From Fallopia convolvulus (taxonomy: Eukaryota; Streptophyta; Magnoliopsida; Caryophyllales; Polygonaceae), in contig OZ024721.1 in NCBI GenBank assembly GCA_964016875.1, positions 3,477,001 through 3,541,000 of the forward strand: a stretch of DNA of 64,000 bases, written 5' to 3'. Below the pieces are notes generated by a model. That model was not told where the DNA came from, did not search any database, and saw only the letters and a list, made by a program, of their open reading frames with translations. Below, piece by piece: positions 11,080-22,139 of the stretch (position 1 is the first letter of the stretch; every line of letters begins with the position of its first letter). The position numbers and the translations under genes were made by a program.

Positions 11080-11350
11080 TTTTGTTAATGATTATAGAGG
11101 ATTTTATAATTCGTCACCTCCTAGGCCACAAATAAAATATCTATAATAGGATATTATAAGTATGTTCACTATAAAAGGTTAGCAGTTACTCTAGGAGTTC
11201 TAGTCTATTCTTTAATGTTTTTTAACCATTAAATAAAAGAGACACTTTTGAGCGCATATTCTTGAATGTCGTGATTTTAGATGTAGATGGAAAGAAAATG
11301 CTTAAAAAATTAGATGAAGTAAATGAGTGCCAATTGGGAAAAAGAATAAT

Positions 11351-11450
11351 GCGTCAGCCGGGAGTCGAACCTAAATCTATTGCTAGAAGACTGTTTTTTT
11401 TTGTTTTTCACTATAGAATGCAATTATCCTTGTCGTTGGACTACTGACGC
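11351..11450 (-). tRNA. tRNA-Gly(UCC)-like copy 3
   Basis: Acceptor stem perfect and D arm present. The T stem has mismatches because the distal strand reads cctaaat instead of cccggat. The anticodon-loop insert is present. Confidence 0.7.
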
Positions 11451-11701
11451 TTTTGTTGATGAATAAATAGAATTTTGCAATTTGTTGCCTCCAAAGCAAC
11501 AAATAATATATATATAAGGATATATTTGTACTATAAAAGGTTAGCAATGATTTTAGGAGTTTCTAATCTTGAATTAACTTCTAAATAAAAGAGACACTTT
11601 TGAGAATAGATTCTTGCGTGCCGTGATTTTAGATGTAGATGGAAATAAAATGTTTAAAAAATTTGATGAAGTAAATGACTGCCAATGGGAAAAAGAATAA
11701 T

Positions 11702-11799
11702 GCGTCAGCCGAGAGTCGAACACGGATCTATTGCTAAAGACGATTTTTTTTTGGTTTTTCACTGTGGAATGCAATTGTCTTAGCCTGGACTACTGACGC
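11702..11799 (-). tRNA. tRNA-Gly(UCC)-like copy 4
   Basis: Acceptor stem perfect. The D arm is shortened (tagcctggac for tagccgttggac) and the T stem is weakened by gagagtcgaacacgg. Probable pseudogene. Confidence 0.65.
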
Positions 11800-12045
11800 T
11801 TTTTTAATATATAGAGGTCACAAATAAAATATCTATAATAGGATATTATAAGTATGTGCAGTATAAAAGGTTAGCAATTACTCTAGGAGTTCTAATGTTG
11901 TATTCTTTAATGTTTTTTAATTACTAAATAAACGAGACACTTTTCAGTACGGATTCTTGCATGCCGTGATTTTAGATGTAGTTGGAAAGAAAGTGTTTAA
12001 AAAATAAGATGAATTAAATGAGTGCTAATTGGGAAAAAGAATAAT

Positions 12046-12145
12046 GCGTCAGCCGAAAGTCGACCCCGGATCAATTGTTAGAAGACGGATTTTTTTTGTT
12101 TTTCTATATGAAATACAATTGTCGTAGCCGTTGGACTACTGACAT
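12046..12145 (-). tRNA. tRNA-Gly(UCC)-like copy 5
   Basis: 3' acceptor strand intact, but the 5' side reads ctgacat instead of ctgacgc and the T stem has lost pairs. Probable pseudogene. Confidence 0.6.
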
Positions 12146-12621
12146 TTTTATTGATGAATACATAGGATTTTGCAATTGGTCTCCTCCAAAGCAACAAATA
12201 ATATATATATATAGGGATACATTTGTACTATACAAGGTTAGCAATGATTTTAAGAGTTTCTAATCTTGTATCCTTCAATTCTTTTTAACTGCAAAATAAA
12301 AGAGACACTTTTGAGCACAGATTGTTGCATGTCGTGATTTTAGATGTAGATGGAAAGAAAATGTTTACAAAATTAGATGAAGTAAATGAGTGTCAATTGG
12401 GGAAAAAATAAAATATCTATAATAGAATTTTATAAGTATTTGCAGCATAAAAGGTTAGCAATTAGTCCTCATCTTGTATTCTTTAATGTTTTTTAACTAC
12501 TAAATAAAAGATACACTTTTGAGCACAGATTCTTGTGTGTTGTGATTTTAGATATAGATGGAAAGAAAATGTTTAAAATATTAGATGAAGTAAATGAGTG
12601 CCAATTAAGAAAAAGAATAAT

Positions 12622-12720
12622 GCGTCAGCCGGGAATCCAACCCGAATCTATTGCTAAAGAGGATTCTTTTTTTGTTTTTCCTATGGAATGCAATTGTCCT
12701 AGTCGTTGGACTACTAACGC
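12622..12720 (-). tRNA. tRNA-Gly(UCC)-like copy 6
   Basis: Acceptor stem closes with one G-U pair (GCGTTAG/CTGACGC). A and B boxes are largely intact. The T loop is altered (aatccaac). Confidence 0.7.
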
Positions 12721-12993
12721 TTTATTTAATAATTATATAGGATTTTGTAATTGGTCACCTCCGAGGCCACAAATAAAATATCAATAATAGGATATTATAA
12801 GTATGTGCAGTATAAAAGGTTCGCAATTACTCTAGGAATTCTAATCTTGTATTCTTTAATGTTTCTTAACTACTAAATAAAAGAGACACTTTTGAGCACG
12901 GATTCTTGCGTGTCGTGATTTTAGATGTAGAAGGAAAGAAAATGTTTAAAAAATTAAATATAGTAAATGGGTGCCAATTGGGAAAAGAATAAT

Positions 12994-13091
12994 GCGTTAA
13001 CCGAAAGTCGAACATGGATCTATTGCTAAAAGACGGATTTTTTTTTTTTCAATATGGAATACAATTGTCCTAGCCGTTGGACTACTAACGC
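12994..13091 (-). tRNA. tRNA-Gly(UCC)-like copy 7, degenerate
   Basis: 3' strand reads gcgttaaccgaaagtcgaacatgg, breaking the acceptor and T stems. The anticodon region and insert are kept. Probable pseudogene. Confidence 0.6.
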
Positions 13092-14485
13092 TTTTGTTGA
13101 TGAATACATAGGATTTTGCAATTTGTCTCCTCCAAAGCAACAAATAATATATAGGGATATATTTGTAGAGTTTGGTTCTCATAAAACACTCCCTTAACAT
13201 GAAACGGAAGGAGAATTTTGGGCCCTTGGATCAAGGAGATCCAAGGGCTGATGTTCTTTCTCCTTTTATTAAAGGCGGAGGCAATTATATCTTTTCCCTC
13301 TCTAATTAATTAATCTTTTTTCTCCTTTTTTTTGTTTTAGGGGGCGAATCAACTGGACGATTTCGGTATGAATTGACGACTGGACGATTTCGGTACGAAT
13401 TGACGACCGGACGATTTCGGATGTTGATCGGACGAATTGCAGACTAATCTCGATTGAGGGCTAATCGATTGAGGATGATTGCGGTACGAATTGAAGACTG
13501 CTCTCGGTTCTTCGCGAGTCTCGGCGGAGATTGTGAGTCTCATTCCATCAACAATGATTCGGTGATTTCGCGAGTCTCGTCTGATCCTACATTGCTTGAA
13601 CGAAAACCATTGGCCTGCGTAGTATGTGCCAATACTAGCAATTGAGAATACTAGCAAATGAATTTCTCTTCTCGTTGCACTTTTCGGACTTAATACTGCA
13701 CTTTTCGGACTTAATAATGCACTTTTCGGACATACTAGTGCACTTTTCATACTTAATAACGCACTTTGAACAATGAATTCCTCTTCTCGTTGATACTTTG
13801 AACTAATCATAAAGGAGTAATACTAGCAAATGAGAATGCACTTTTTGGACTTAATATTGCACTTTTCATTCTTACTAGTGCACTTTTCATAAAGGAGTAT
13901 TACTAGCAAATGAGAATGCACTTTTCATACTTACTAGTGCACTTTTCATACTTAATAATGCACTTTTCATTTGTCTTTAGAGAACATATATTCAACCGTA
14001 TATCTAATTTCATTTGTTATAGAGAATATAGTTTATAGATTATAATCAGCCTCATAATACAAAAATATGATAGTTAATTACATTGTGATTTTGGTAGTAA
14101 GGGTTATAACATTTGACTTCAAGGTGGATATTGACCAAATGATCGTGTCTTTGAATTAACATCTTTTTGCTGCGCTTTTCATAGTTAATAATGCACTTTT
14201 TATATTTGTGTAGTGCACTTTTTCTACTTAATACCACTTTTATATCTTTTTGTAATACACTTTTCACTAATTTAGTTAGCAGTTTTGTAATGCACTTTTC
14301 CTATTATGTACCGCACTTTAATATATTTGCAATGCACTTTTACTGATCTTCACTAATTTAGTTAGCAGTTTTGCAATGCACTTTTCATATAAAGGTCAAA
14401 TTTTCACCACTTTGGATGAAGCTATGTACTTCTACAAAAGTTATGCATTTTATACTATTTTGTGCAATTTTGTTTTAGTACAAGT

Positions 14486-14556
14486 AGCCAATTAGCTCAA
14501 ATGGTAGAGCGGTGTGCTTTGTGCACAAAGATGTAGATTCGATTCCTACATGGGCT
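14486..14556 (+). tRNA. tRNA-like sequence inside the TIR transposon (plus copy)
   Basis: 71 nt fold as a tRNA: acceptor AGCCAAT/ATGGGCT with one mismatch, D arm GCTC-AAATGGTA-GAGC, anticodon arm GTGTG-CTTTGTG-CACAA and T arm GTAGATTCGATTCCTAC with one mismatch. The apparent anticodon would be UUG, but the arm is irregular, so identity and function are doubtful. An inverted relative lies 140 bp downstream. Confidence 0.6.
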
Positions 14557-14696
14557 AATATGATATCTTACAAAAATTAATTCTTAACGCATTTATTCCT
14601 AACCTAACTAGCTAGGTACTAAAAGAAGTTATATTTTGTCGTGTGCGACAAATAACTAATTAACCACTATTCTTCAAAGAATATCATGATCAAATT

Positions 14697-14766
14697 AGCT
14701 TATATGGGATTCGAACCCACATCTCTGTGCATAAGCACATTGCTCTTCCATTTGAGCTAATGAGCT
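14697..14766 (-). tRNA. tRNA-like sequence inside the TIR transposon (minus copy)
   Basis: Reverse strand has acceptor AGCTCAT/ATAAGCT with one mismatch, D arm GCTC-AAATGGAA-GAGC and a perfect B box GGTTCGAATCC in a sound T stem. The anticodon loop is only six nucleotides. Clearly a paralogue of 14486-14556 in the opposite orientation. Confidence 0.6.
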
Positions 14767-16510
14767 TTTCTTAAATTAAGAATGTCTTCTTATGAATTTG
14801 AATGAATTTGAATCTTCTTATGTCATTTATCAATGCACTTTTCTTATGTTACAATGCACCTTTGAAACTTTTCAATGCAGTTTTATACTTAATGCAATTA
14901 AACAGTTTTGGAATGAGACTTTCTATTTGTTAAGAATGCACTTTTGATACTTTTGAGTGCACTTTTTTCACTTCATAATGCACTTTAATTGGAATGCACA
15001 TTTATATCTATTGAGAATGCATTATATGCATTTAGGAATGCACTTTTGTTAGTGTACAACGCACTACTGCTATTTTGGATGCACTTGAAAATTTTAGAAT
15101 GCAATTTTATTTTTAATATTCCACTTTAACTACTATGGAAAATCACTTCTACTATGTATTTAGTAATGCACTTTTTCACTTTACTAATTCACTTTATATA
15201 TCTTACAATGCATTTTTGAAACTTTTTAAAAATGAATTTGAATTTACTTGTTGTAAGGAATGTCTTCTAATGCCATTTATCAAAGCACTTTTCTTATGTC
15301 ACAATGCACTTTTGAAACTTTTCAATGCAGTTTTCCAGCAGATAATGCACTTTTTTTATGCCATTTATCAATGCATCCATTGTCAACCAATGCATCTAGT
15401 TCCAGGCCATGGTCGGAAAACCAATGAAGAAAGATCAAAAAGAAGCAAACTTTCTTGGCAAACTTATTTCATTACTTACATTCAGCAAATGAATGAAAAG
15501 TCAAGGGTTGATGTTGATTTGTCACAAAAGCTAAATGAATAGTGGTTGAGTGAAGAGAGGCACACATGTAATTTACTCAAGAAAATAGGTGTAATTACTA
15601 CCATCAGACCATGAATTAACAAATCATTAACCTAAAAAGAAGATGCCCGAATCACAATCAACATGTTTATATGTTGATCAGAAGAAAGAGTTTACAATAT
15701 AGTACCTTGATCAAGACAGTATCACCGCGGAAAAGCCCAAGGGATAAAAGTACTGAAGCATCAACAAAAAAAACGGGATTGAAAGGAACATCAGTTAACA
15801 TATCTTAATTAGGCTTTGGAAACATGGGAAATACTTCAGGAACAGGTGTTATGTTCACTAGAAACCCGAGCACCGATGAGAATAAATTGTATGGAGAGTT
15901 CCTTATCAATGCACAGGTAAACATATCTTAATTTCTTCAATCAAAACTTCAATCTCAAAGTCTGCATTATCCAATATGACTCAATGATGGCAGACTAGAG
16001 CAATAACAATGGTAATTCATAAATCCAAAACACATCACCCACAATCAGACAACCAAAAATATCAAGATCTATGTCTTCCGATCTAAAAATGCAAATTAGG
16101 GTTTATGAATTACCTTTTGGTTTTCTTTGTGGGGGCATCTCGAAACTAAAAACTTGGGAGCGATCGAAGGTGAGGGTGATCGAAGGTGAGTCGGCGATCG
16201 AAGGGAGATCGAAGGTGAGATCGAAGGTGACGTTTGCGTGGGAGTGTTTGCTGAATGAGAGAGCGTGGGAGTGTTTGGGGACGTCGTGGGAGTCGCGTGA
16301 GGGTGTGGTTACGAGAGTTTGAGAGCTTTTTTTGATATTTGAAGTTAAGGGTATAGAAGTTGGGTTTATTTACAAAATCACCACCCTGTTGATTTGTTTT
16401 ATTTTTTTCAAAAAAAAGGAGTAATCTGAGCCATTGGATCATGTCATCCAATGGCTGACATCTCTCCTTCCGTTTCATTTTAAAGGTTGGTTTCATTTGA
16501 ACCAAACTCT

Positions 16511-16857
16511 ATATTTGTACTATAAAAGGTTAGCAATGGTTTTAAGTGTTTATAATGTTGTATCCTTCAATTCTTTTTAACTACAAAATAAAAGAGACAC
16601 TTTTGAGCACATATTCTTGTGTATCATGATTTTAGATGTAGATGGAAAGAAAATGTTTAAAAAATTAGATGAAGTAAATGAGTGCCAATTGGGGAAAAAA
16701 ATAATGTGTCAGCTGGGAGTCCAACCCGGATCTATTTCTAAAGGTGATTTTTTTTGTTTTTCATTGTGGAAAAAAATTCTTCTAGTCGTTGGACTTCTGA
16801 CTATTTTGTTAATAATTATATAGGATTTTATAACTTGTCACCTCCGACACACAAATA
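16511..16857 (-). repeat. tRNA-Gly array, segment 3
   Basis: One unit between the TIR transposon and the Mutator-like element. The first 8 bp are the target duplication. Confidence 0.88.
16706..16803 (-). tRNA. tRNA-Gly(UCC)-like copy 8, degenerate
   Basis: T-arm core ccaacccgg is kept. The 5' acceptor (ctgacta) and anticodon region (gtggaaaaaaattct) are damaged. Probable pseudogene. Confidence 0.55.
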
Positions 16858-17169
16858 TTCGCGCAGCGGGGATGCGCACGAATCTACGTTGCGCGGAAGG
16901 GTAATTTCGGGATTTAAAAAGCGAGGGTTTCGGGAGCGTGGCGGCCAAGGGGCCGCGCAACGCTATTGCGCGCGCAACATCGTTTCGTGCATGCGCGCAA
17001 CGCTGTTGCACGCAATCCAACGACACTTTGGAAAAGTGCCGTTGGACTGGCGCGAGGCCTGGTTGCGCGGATCTCAACAGGAAAAATAAAAACGGTCGAA
17101 TTGTCCCCTATAAATACCCCTTTCGATTCTCGTAGTTGGCATACCTTCATTCCACATCATTGCTTAAAA

Positions 17170-20100
17170 ATGTCGTCAGGAGAAGAAGATACGTCATCGA
17201 GCGATTATCATCCAGAGGGGGAAGATTCATCGTCAATTGATAGTTTCGTAGGTGAGGATGAGGAAGGTGTACCGGGAGAAGACTACGGAACCGATTCCGA
17301 TGCATCAAGCGAGCCAGAACAGGTATTTTTCAAAGAAACCATAATATTATGTTTTTAGGATAAAAACCTCAAATCCAAATATTCTGTTTAGACTTTTTTG
17401 CCATTTACGAACGTAGCATATTGAAAGTTAGGATAGTGTAATTTATAATATTTTGATTTTACATTTAGAAATCATAGGTGTCGGAATAGATTTTTCTATT
17501 GCTTTCCACTACGAAGGGTTGGGGAGTGATCGAAGAGAAATGCTTGATTGGGCTAGACAAACTGTAATTTTGAAGGATTTTGTACTAGTCATAAAAACCT
17601 CAAATCCAAACAGGGTCATACTCACTTGTGACCTAGCCGGTAGATATAGATGTGTCAAGAGGGTGTTGCCCGGACCGGAAAATAGGAGCATTTATAAGCC
17701 ACTTACCGATACTCCGACCAGGAAGTGTGGATGTCTGTTTGAATTGAATGGGGTCCACCTCAAGGAAAAAAATGGATGGGTCTTAACGGTAAAGTGCGGA
17801 CAACACAACCATCGCCTCTCCACTAGTTTGTTAGCTCATCCATATGCGGGCCGATTGAGAGCTGAGCAGAAGGAGTTTGTGAAAGAGAAGTTCCTATATC
17901 TAGCCACCCCGAAGATGGTACTTCAAGAGTTGAGGTCAAGGTACCCGGGAAATGTGACCTCAATTAGACAAATCTACAATATGAGGGAGAAGTTACTGCT
18001 TGAGGATTGCGGAGAATTGACGGTGACACAATGGTCTTTAAAGTTCTTGAAAGAACGAGCATACATTGTCCATCCAAGACGAGTAAAGGGTTCTGATGTT
18101 ATGAATGCCTTGTTTTTTGTGCACCCCACGAGTCTGCGCATGCTGAAGATGTTTCCCTATGTCATCATTATATACTCCACATACAAGACCAATAGGTATG
18201 TTATTTTAATCTGTAATCGACTTGATTAGTATGTTTCCAGTATAAATGTTTAAAACAACTTGTTCTGCTAGGTGCCATGCCTTTATTGGAGATGGTTGGC
18301 TTCACTTGCACTGAAAATACATTCAGCATCGGGTTTGCATTTATTTCAAACGAAGATGTCGGTAGTTATAGGTGGGTGTTAACCCAATTGAAAGGCGTCT
18401 ACGACGAGCTTGGAGTCTAGGTCAATTCAATCATGACAGATCGCGAGCAGGCTCTAATCAAGGCGATAAGTCAAGTTTTCGGGGACGGAGTACAACATTT
18501 GTTGTGTTGGGTGCACATTAGACACAAAATCCTGGCGTATGGCCTAAAGGTGTTTGCGAACGCTGAAAATCCACATGAGTTGTCACGCGGGTTTGCAAAT
18601 GCTTGTTGGGTGCTCTTTTCGTCCACCATAGAGGCGACATTTGAAGAAAGGTATGTAGAATTGAAGAGAAGATGGTGACTAACGCTTATTGCATACGTGG
18701 AGAAGGTGTGGCTTAATCCATACAAGAAGAACATAGTTCGTGCTTGGACGGATCATACACTCCACTTTCAGACGAGAACCACCAATAGGTAATTTCATTT
18801 TAGCATTTGAATTCAGTTTGAATATTAGAAAGTGTATTCGTTCAGTATTTAAACTTTGACATGTGTTTTTTAGGGTCGAAGGGATGCGCGCTGTGCTGAA
18901 AAAGATATTGGATTCATCTCGAGGAGGCTTCAACACCGTCATACTAAGGATTCACATCCAGATGGAATCTCAAACCAACAGTTTGAGGACAACCATTGAG
19001 AGAACCAGAATACAGAAACCAACAAAATTAAGAATAATGGCAAAACAGTTCAGAGCATTGTTCCGTCCTATATGCGGACAAGTTTCAAGGCAATGCCTAG
19101 GTAAGTTGTTAGACATGTATTATGATATAGCTTATGAGTTGACGCAGGGTACACTCGAGATGGAGTGCCACGATTACTTTTGGAGCGAATGTCACGGTCT
19201 TCCATGCAAGCATCGAATTGCACACGCTATCATAACTAAAGTACCCATCGAGCTGGAGGAGATACATCATTTTTGGAAACAAATCGAATGGGATGGCCTT
19301 AGCGATGACAATGATCTTGCCCTTGCCTGCGTACCCTTGACCATTCAAGATGCAACGTGGGACGAAATGGTGGCTCTAAGAAATAGCGGTCAGATACCTA
19401 GAGACCAGTTTTTGCAGATCACATCAGCGTTCAAAGATTCAAAGCATCCTGAAGACACAAACCATATTGAGCCGATACCATATGAGACGGAAGATGGAGC
19501 CAACAAGTATTCAACCACCCGGAAAAAACACACCTTGAGCACGTAATGGAAGAGTATGAGAGGGAGCAACAAAGACGGAAAGACAACGACAGTGGGAGCA
19601 AAGCAAATACATCGGCGCCATCCCGACCACGCGGACGACCTAAAGGATCTAGGAATAAGAAATGGACCGGAGTTGGAGTTGATATGCCTCCGGTTGCGAC
19701 CGTATCTCCTAGCACTGCTACCCTGGCCGCTGGAAGCCACCGTGGCCCTCCGACGAGCGTCAAATGGCACGGGGTTAACTTTGGCATCGGTAATGTGGAT
19801 AGTTTTGTATTTCCGTTCATTGATGATGCTAGAGACGTGATGGGAGATGGTCATTGTGGTTTTTGGTCCATTGCTTGCGTATTGAGGAGGCAGGAGGAGG
19901 AGTATTACAGTATTCGATGGGAGCTTTAGGCAGAATTGATGCAGAACAGAGATATGTATGAAGTCTTGTTCACTAGGGGCCTTACATCATTTGCTGAGTT
20001 CTTGGAGCAGATCGGCCATGTAGAGTCTCCTTGCTCGAACAATAACTGGCTAGATATGCCGCTACACGGCCTTGTGTTTTCTACTTTTTATCAAGTGCCA

Positions 20101-20300
20101 CTTGTGTATATGTGACATAGCATTTCTTTTCAGGTATGGCTGACGGGGAACTCGCCTATCCCCCCACCTCCTCATGCATGGCGTGAATTTCACGACCCCA
20201 GCGCCGACTACTGGTTCAAGGCTCTTACCCCGAGGATTGATCATTGGAAGGCTTGCCGAAGGGACATCGGTCGGGATCCAGAGACATTTGCTTAGGACAA
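17170..20300 (+). pseudogene. MULE transposase with SWIM finger, AT-hook and OTU domain, degenerate
   Basis: Would cut and join transposon ends in the nucleus. ATG at 17170 opens an acidic Ser/Asp/Glu-rich N-terminus (to 17322, then a GT donor). A FAR1-like DNA-binding block follows (17480-17800; KCGCLFEL, then CGQHNHRLS). The DDE core has STYKTNR (18165), MPLLEMVGFT (18280), MTDREQAL (18435) and LCWVHIRHKI (18500). A SWIM finger (SECHGLPCKH, 19190), an AT-hook-like PRGRPKGSRNKK (19625) and an OTU protease start GDGHCGFWSIA (19845) come next. Introns 18195-18271 and 18790-18872 look genuine. Defects: the residue before STYKTN is Tyr where catalytic Asp is usual; stops at about 18418, 18676 and 19928; a frameshift at the 18272 junction. 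Confidence 0.8.
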
Positions 20301-21161
20301 TCTTGTTAATGGAATTGTTATGGGATATATGTACTTTATTAAGAAGAACCTGTTTTCATATTTCATGTATTGTGGGCCCCGTTTAGAGGATTTATGAACT
20401 TTTTTAAGATGTTTCTATGTAAGGGGGTTGAGCTTTCCCCTGTTTGATGACTACTAAGCTCAATTTATCTTAATTTTAATAAAAAACCCTAGAGGGGACG
20501 AAGAGCACCGAATCTTCTTCAACTATGTCAATTTATAAGGTTAAATACATATACTTCTAACCATTTGAAATGGTAGACGATTGTCTTCCTCATTTGCCAT
20601 TTTCAGAAAGTAAGGATAGGAAGACTATAATTATTTCACTTAAAAAACCCGACATGAAATAAATATAGAAACCCGACGACTCGAAGCCTCTGAAATCTTG
20701 CAAACGACTCGACAACACCGGAGCGCGACCTAACCCCTAGGTAGGCTCCAGCCAGCGCCCTAGGCTCCAACTTCCTGCGGCCGCGGCGCGGTCACGGACA
20801 TGGAGAGCGCGAGCGCGCTCCCAGTCCCCTTCCCGCACCCATGGTTGCTTGTATTCTGGTGGCGCGGCGCGGGCAAATGGAGCAGAAGGCGCGCAACGGG
20901 CCTTCGTGGCTCCGCGAAATGGCCTTCAAGCATGCCCGAAGGCCAATTTCGCGGAGCCACGAAGGCCCGTTGCGCGCCTTCTGCTCCCCCTTTTACCCAA
21001 CTAGGTAATTCCATTTTTACCAGTTTCGCGCATGCTTTTGAAAACAGTATACCAACAACTTTTCTGGTGACAAGACTTATGCATGCACATCTCTCCCTTC
21101 GAGCAAATTCCAAGCATAAAATGAGACCTAAACCTTCTCCATTGTTGCTCCACTCTCTATC
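20301..21161. other. Transposon spacer with a long inverted repeat
   Basis: No gene recognised. It contains the 109-bp hairpin at 20879-20987 in a GC-rich block. Confidence 0.5.
20879..20987. repeat. Near-perfect 49/50-bp inverted repeat (hairpin)
   Basis: Left arm 20879-20927 and right arm 20938-20987 are complementary throughout except for one extra A in the right arm. They are separated by a 10-nt loop (aagcatgccc). The arms are GC-rich and resemble the GC-rich ends of the surrounding element (cgcgcaacg, gaagg). Transcription from either side would give a hairpin long enough for a Dicer-like enzyme. Confidence 0.9.
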
Positions 21162-21178
21162 AACCCTAAACCCTAAAC
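21162..21178 (+). promoter_or_regulatory. Telo-box-like motif upstream of a small ORF
   Basis: aaccctaaaccctaaac lies 31 bp upstream of the ATG at 21209. AAACCCTAA telo-boxes are known in plant promoters and leaders. Here it may be chance. Confidence 0.35.
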
Positions 21179-21208
21179 CGAAACCAGAATTTCATTATCG
21201 GCACACCA

Positions 21209-21463
21209 ATGGCTCAAAAGAAAGCGTGTTCATCGCGAACCTACCCCTTTGCTCCACCCATCATAAACATCTCCATCGTGCACGTACGTGGGGTTAGGGA
21301 GACAAAGACGGAATGGTCTGTGATACAAGGCGCATCAATAAAAAACATCATCATGAACTGGAGCGAATCTGGCTATGGCTATGCCAAAGAAACAACGATG
21401 CAGCTTCGCCTGACTGAAGGTGCGGAGATTCGTGCGATTCATGATATTTTGCCCGAGAATTAA
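21209..21463 (+). CDS. Hypothetical 84-residue protein in the Mutator-like element
   Basis: An ATG-initiated frame (MAQKKACSSRTYPF...) ending in a stop at 21461-21463. I do not recognise a family. It is not notably low-complexity, has no transmembrane segment or signal peptide, and ends acidic. It sits between the transposase-OTU remnant and the plant-mobile-domain remnant, with a pyrimidine-rich leader and telo-box upstream. It may be a third element gene, a captured fragment or a chance frame. Confidence 0.35.
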   Translation: MAQKKACSSRTYPFAPPIINISIVHVRGVRETKTEWSVIQGASIKNIIMNWSESGYGYAKETTMQLRLTEGAEIRAIHDILPEN

Positions 21464-22139
21464 TGATGTGGTTTATTTTTATAAGTCACTTTTTATGGAT
21501 CCAAGTGTTTTTTCAATAAGTTGTTTAGGGTTTTTTCAGTAAGTTGTTTAGTGTTATAAGTCATTATTTTTGTTTAGGGTTTTCTCGGTAAGTTGGTTGT
21601 AAGCGTCATCGAAATGTGGATCCAAGTGTTATAAGTCACTTTTTATGAAGTTATGTTTGTCAAATCTTAAATCTGAATATCTCAATTGCAATCATATACA
21701 TACACACATAGATATATAAAGTAGTAATGTGAAATGCCAACCGAAATCATCAAAAATACCCGAAATCAAGAGTAGTAATGTGAAATGAAATCATCAATCC
21801 AAAACCATCAAAATAGATACATAAAGTACTAATGTATGTCAAATATGAAAACATTTAAGTCTGGCGCTCATGCGAGGTGCCGCTGCCACTGCCGCGCTCG
21901 TGCACTGAATCTGGAAAGTGCCGAGTGGGCATTAGTGGGGGGGGGGGGGGCGGTGCATCAGAATCTAGGATACTGAGCATGTGCGTGAGATGTTGCGCAG
22001 CCGGATGATCATGCGGCATTTGTAGTAGCTGGCTCCGAGCATATCCCGCTGCGTGTTGTACCCTCTACGCAACTAAAATCAAATAATATTAGTTTGTACA
22101 CTCAAAAAACAACTTAAACATACAACTAAAAAATAATAT
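21464..22139. other. AT-rich spacer in the Mutator-like element
   Basis: No gene seen. Contains a run of 14 G at 21937-21950 and repeated phrases such as taagtcactttttatg and gtagtaatgtgaaatg. Confidence 0.5.

Larger units (their letters stand above)
10799..13166 (-). repeat. tRNA-Gly array, segment 2
   Basis: Seven units of 344-372 bp, most with a tRNA-like gene on the minus strand. Each unit has a conserved spacer (agtataaaaggttagcaattactc ... aaataaaagagacacttt ... gatttta-gatgtagatgga). One unit (about 12290-12440) has lost its tRNA body. Confidence 0.9.
13670..15360. repeat. Degenerate TGCACTTTTC repeat field
   Basis: The phrase aatgcacttttcatactta and variants recur dozens of times at irregular 15-60-bp spacing across about 1.7 kb, mostly on the plus strand. 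It is interrupted only by the tRNA-like pair and its spacer (about 14400-14800). No coding potential is visible. Confidence 0.85.
13167..16510. mobile_element. Non-autonomous TIR DNA transposon (MULE- or hAT-like)
   Basis: Ends AGAGTTTGGTTC and GAACCAAACTCT are inverted. The imperfect TIRs extend about 100 bp and share ATGAAACGGAAGGAGA and a small palindrome (13222-13248; 16430-16455). It is flanked by an 8-bp duplication atatttgt (13159-13166 and 16511-16518). Joining the flanks restores an array unit. No transposase is encoded. The interior holds two inverted tRNA-like sequences and a long tract of TGCACTTTTC repeats. The duplication length fits hAT (8) or MULE (8-11); the ends do not decide. 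Confidence 0.85.

Noticed and set aside
10910..13200. Protein-like frames recurring in every array unit (for example ILDVDGKKMFKKLDEVNE followed by RQPGVEPGS)
   Set aside because: The conserved RQPGVEPGS/SRESNPDL strings are translations of the tRNA T arm and acceptor. The rest varies with indels and has no constant frame. They follow from the tandem repeat and are not a gene.
16071..16505. ORFs near the right end of the TIR transposon as a captured gene
   Set aside because: The sequence is a simple gatcgaaggtgag repeat read in both directions; no domain is seen.
19390..19854. Minus-strand ORFs opposite the AT-hook/OTU part of the MULE protein
   Set aside because: Shadow frames of a well-supported plus-strand coding region.
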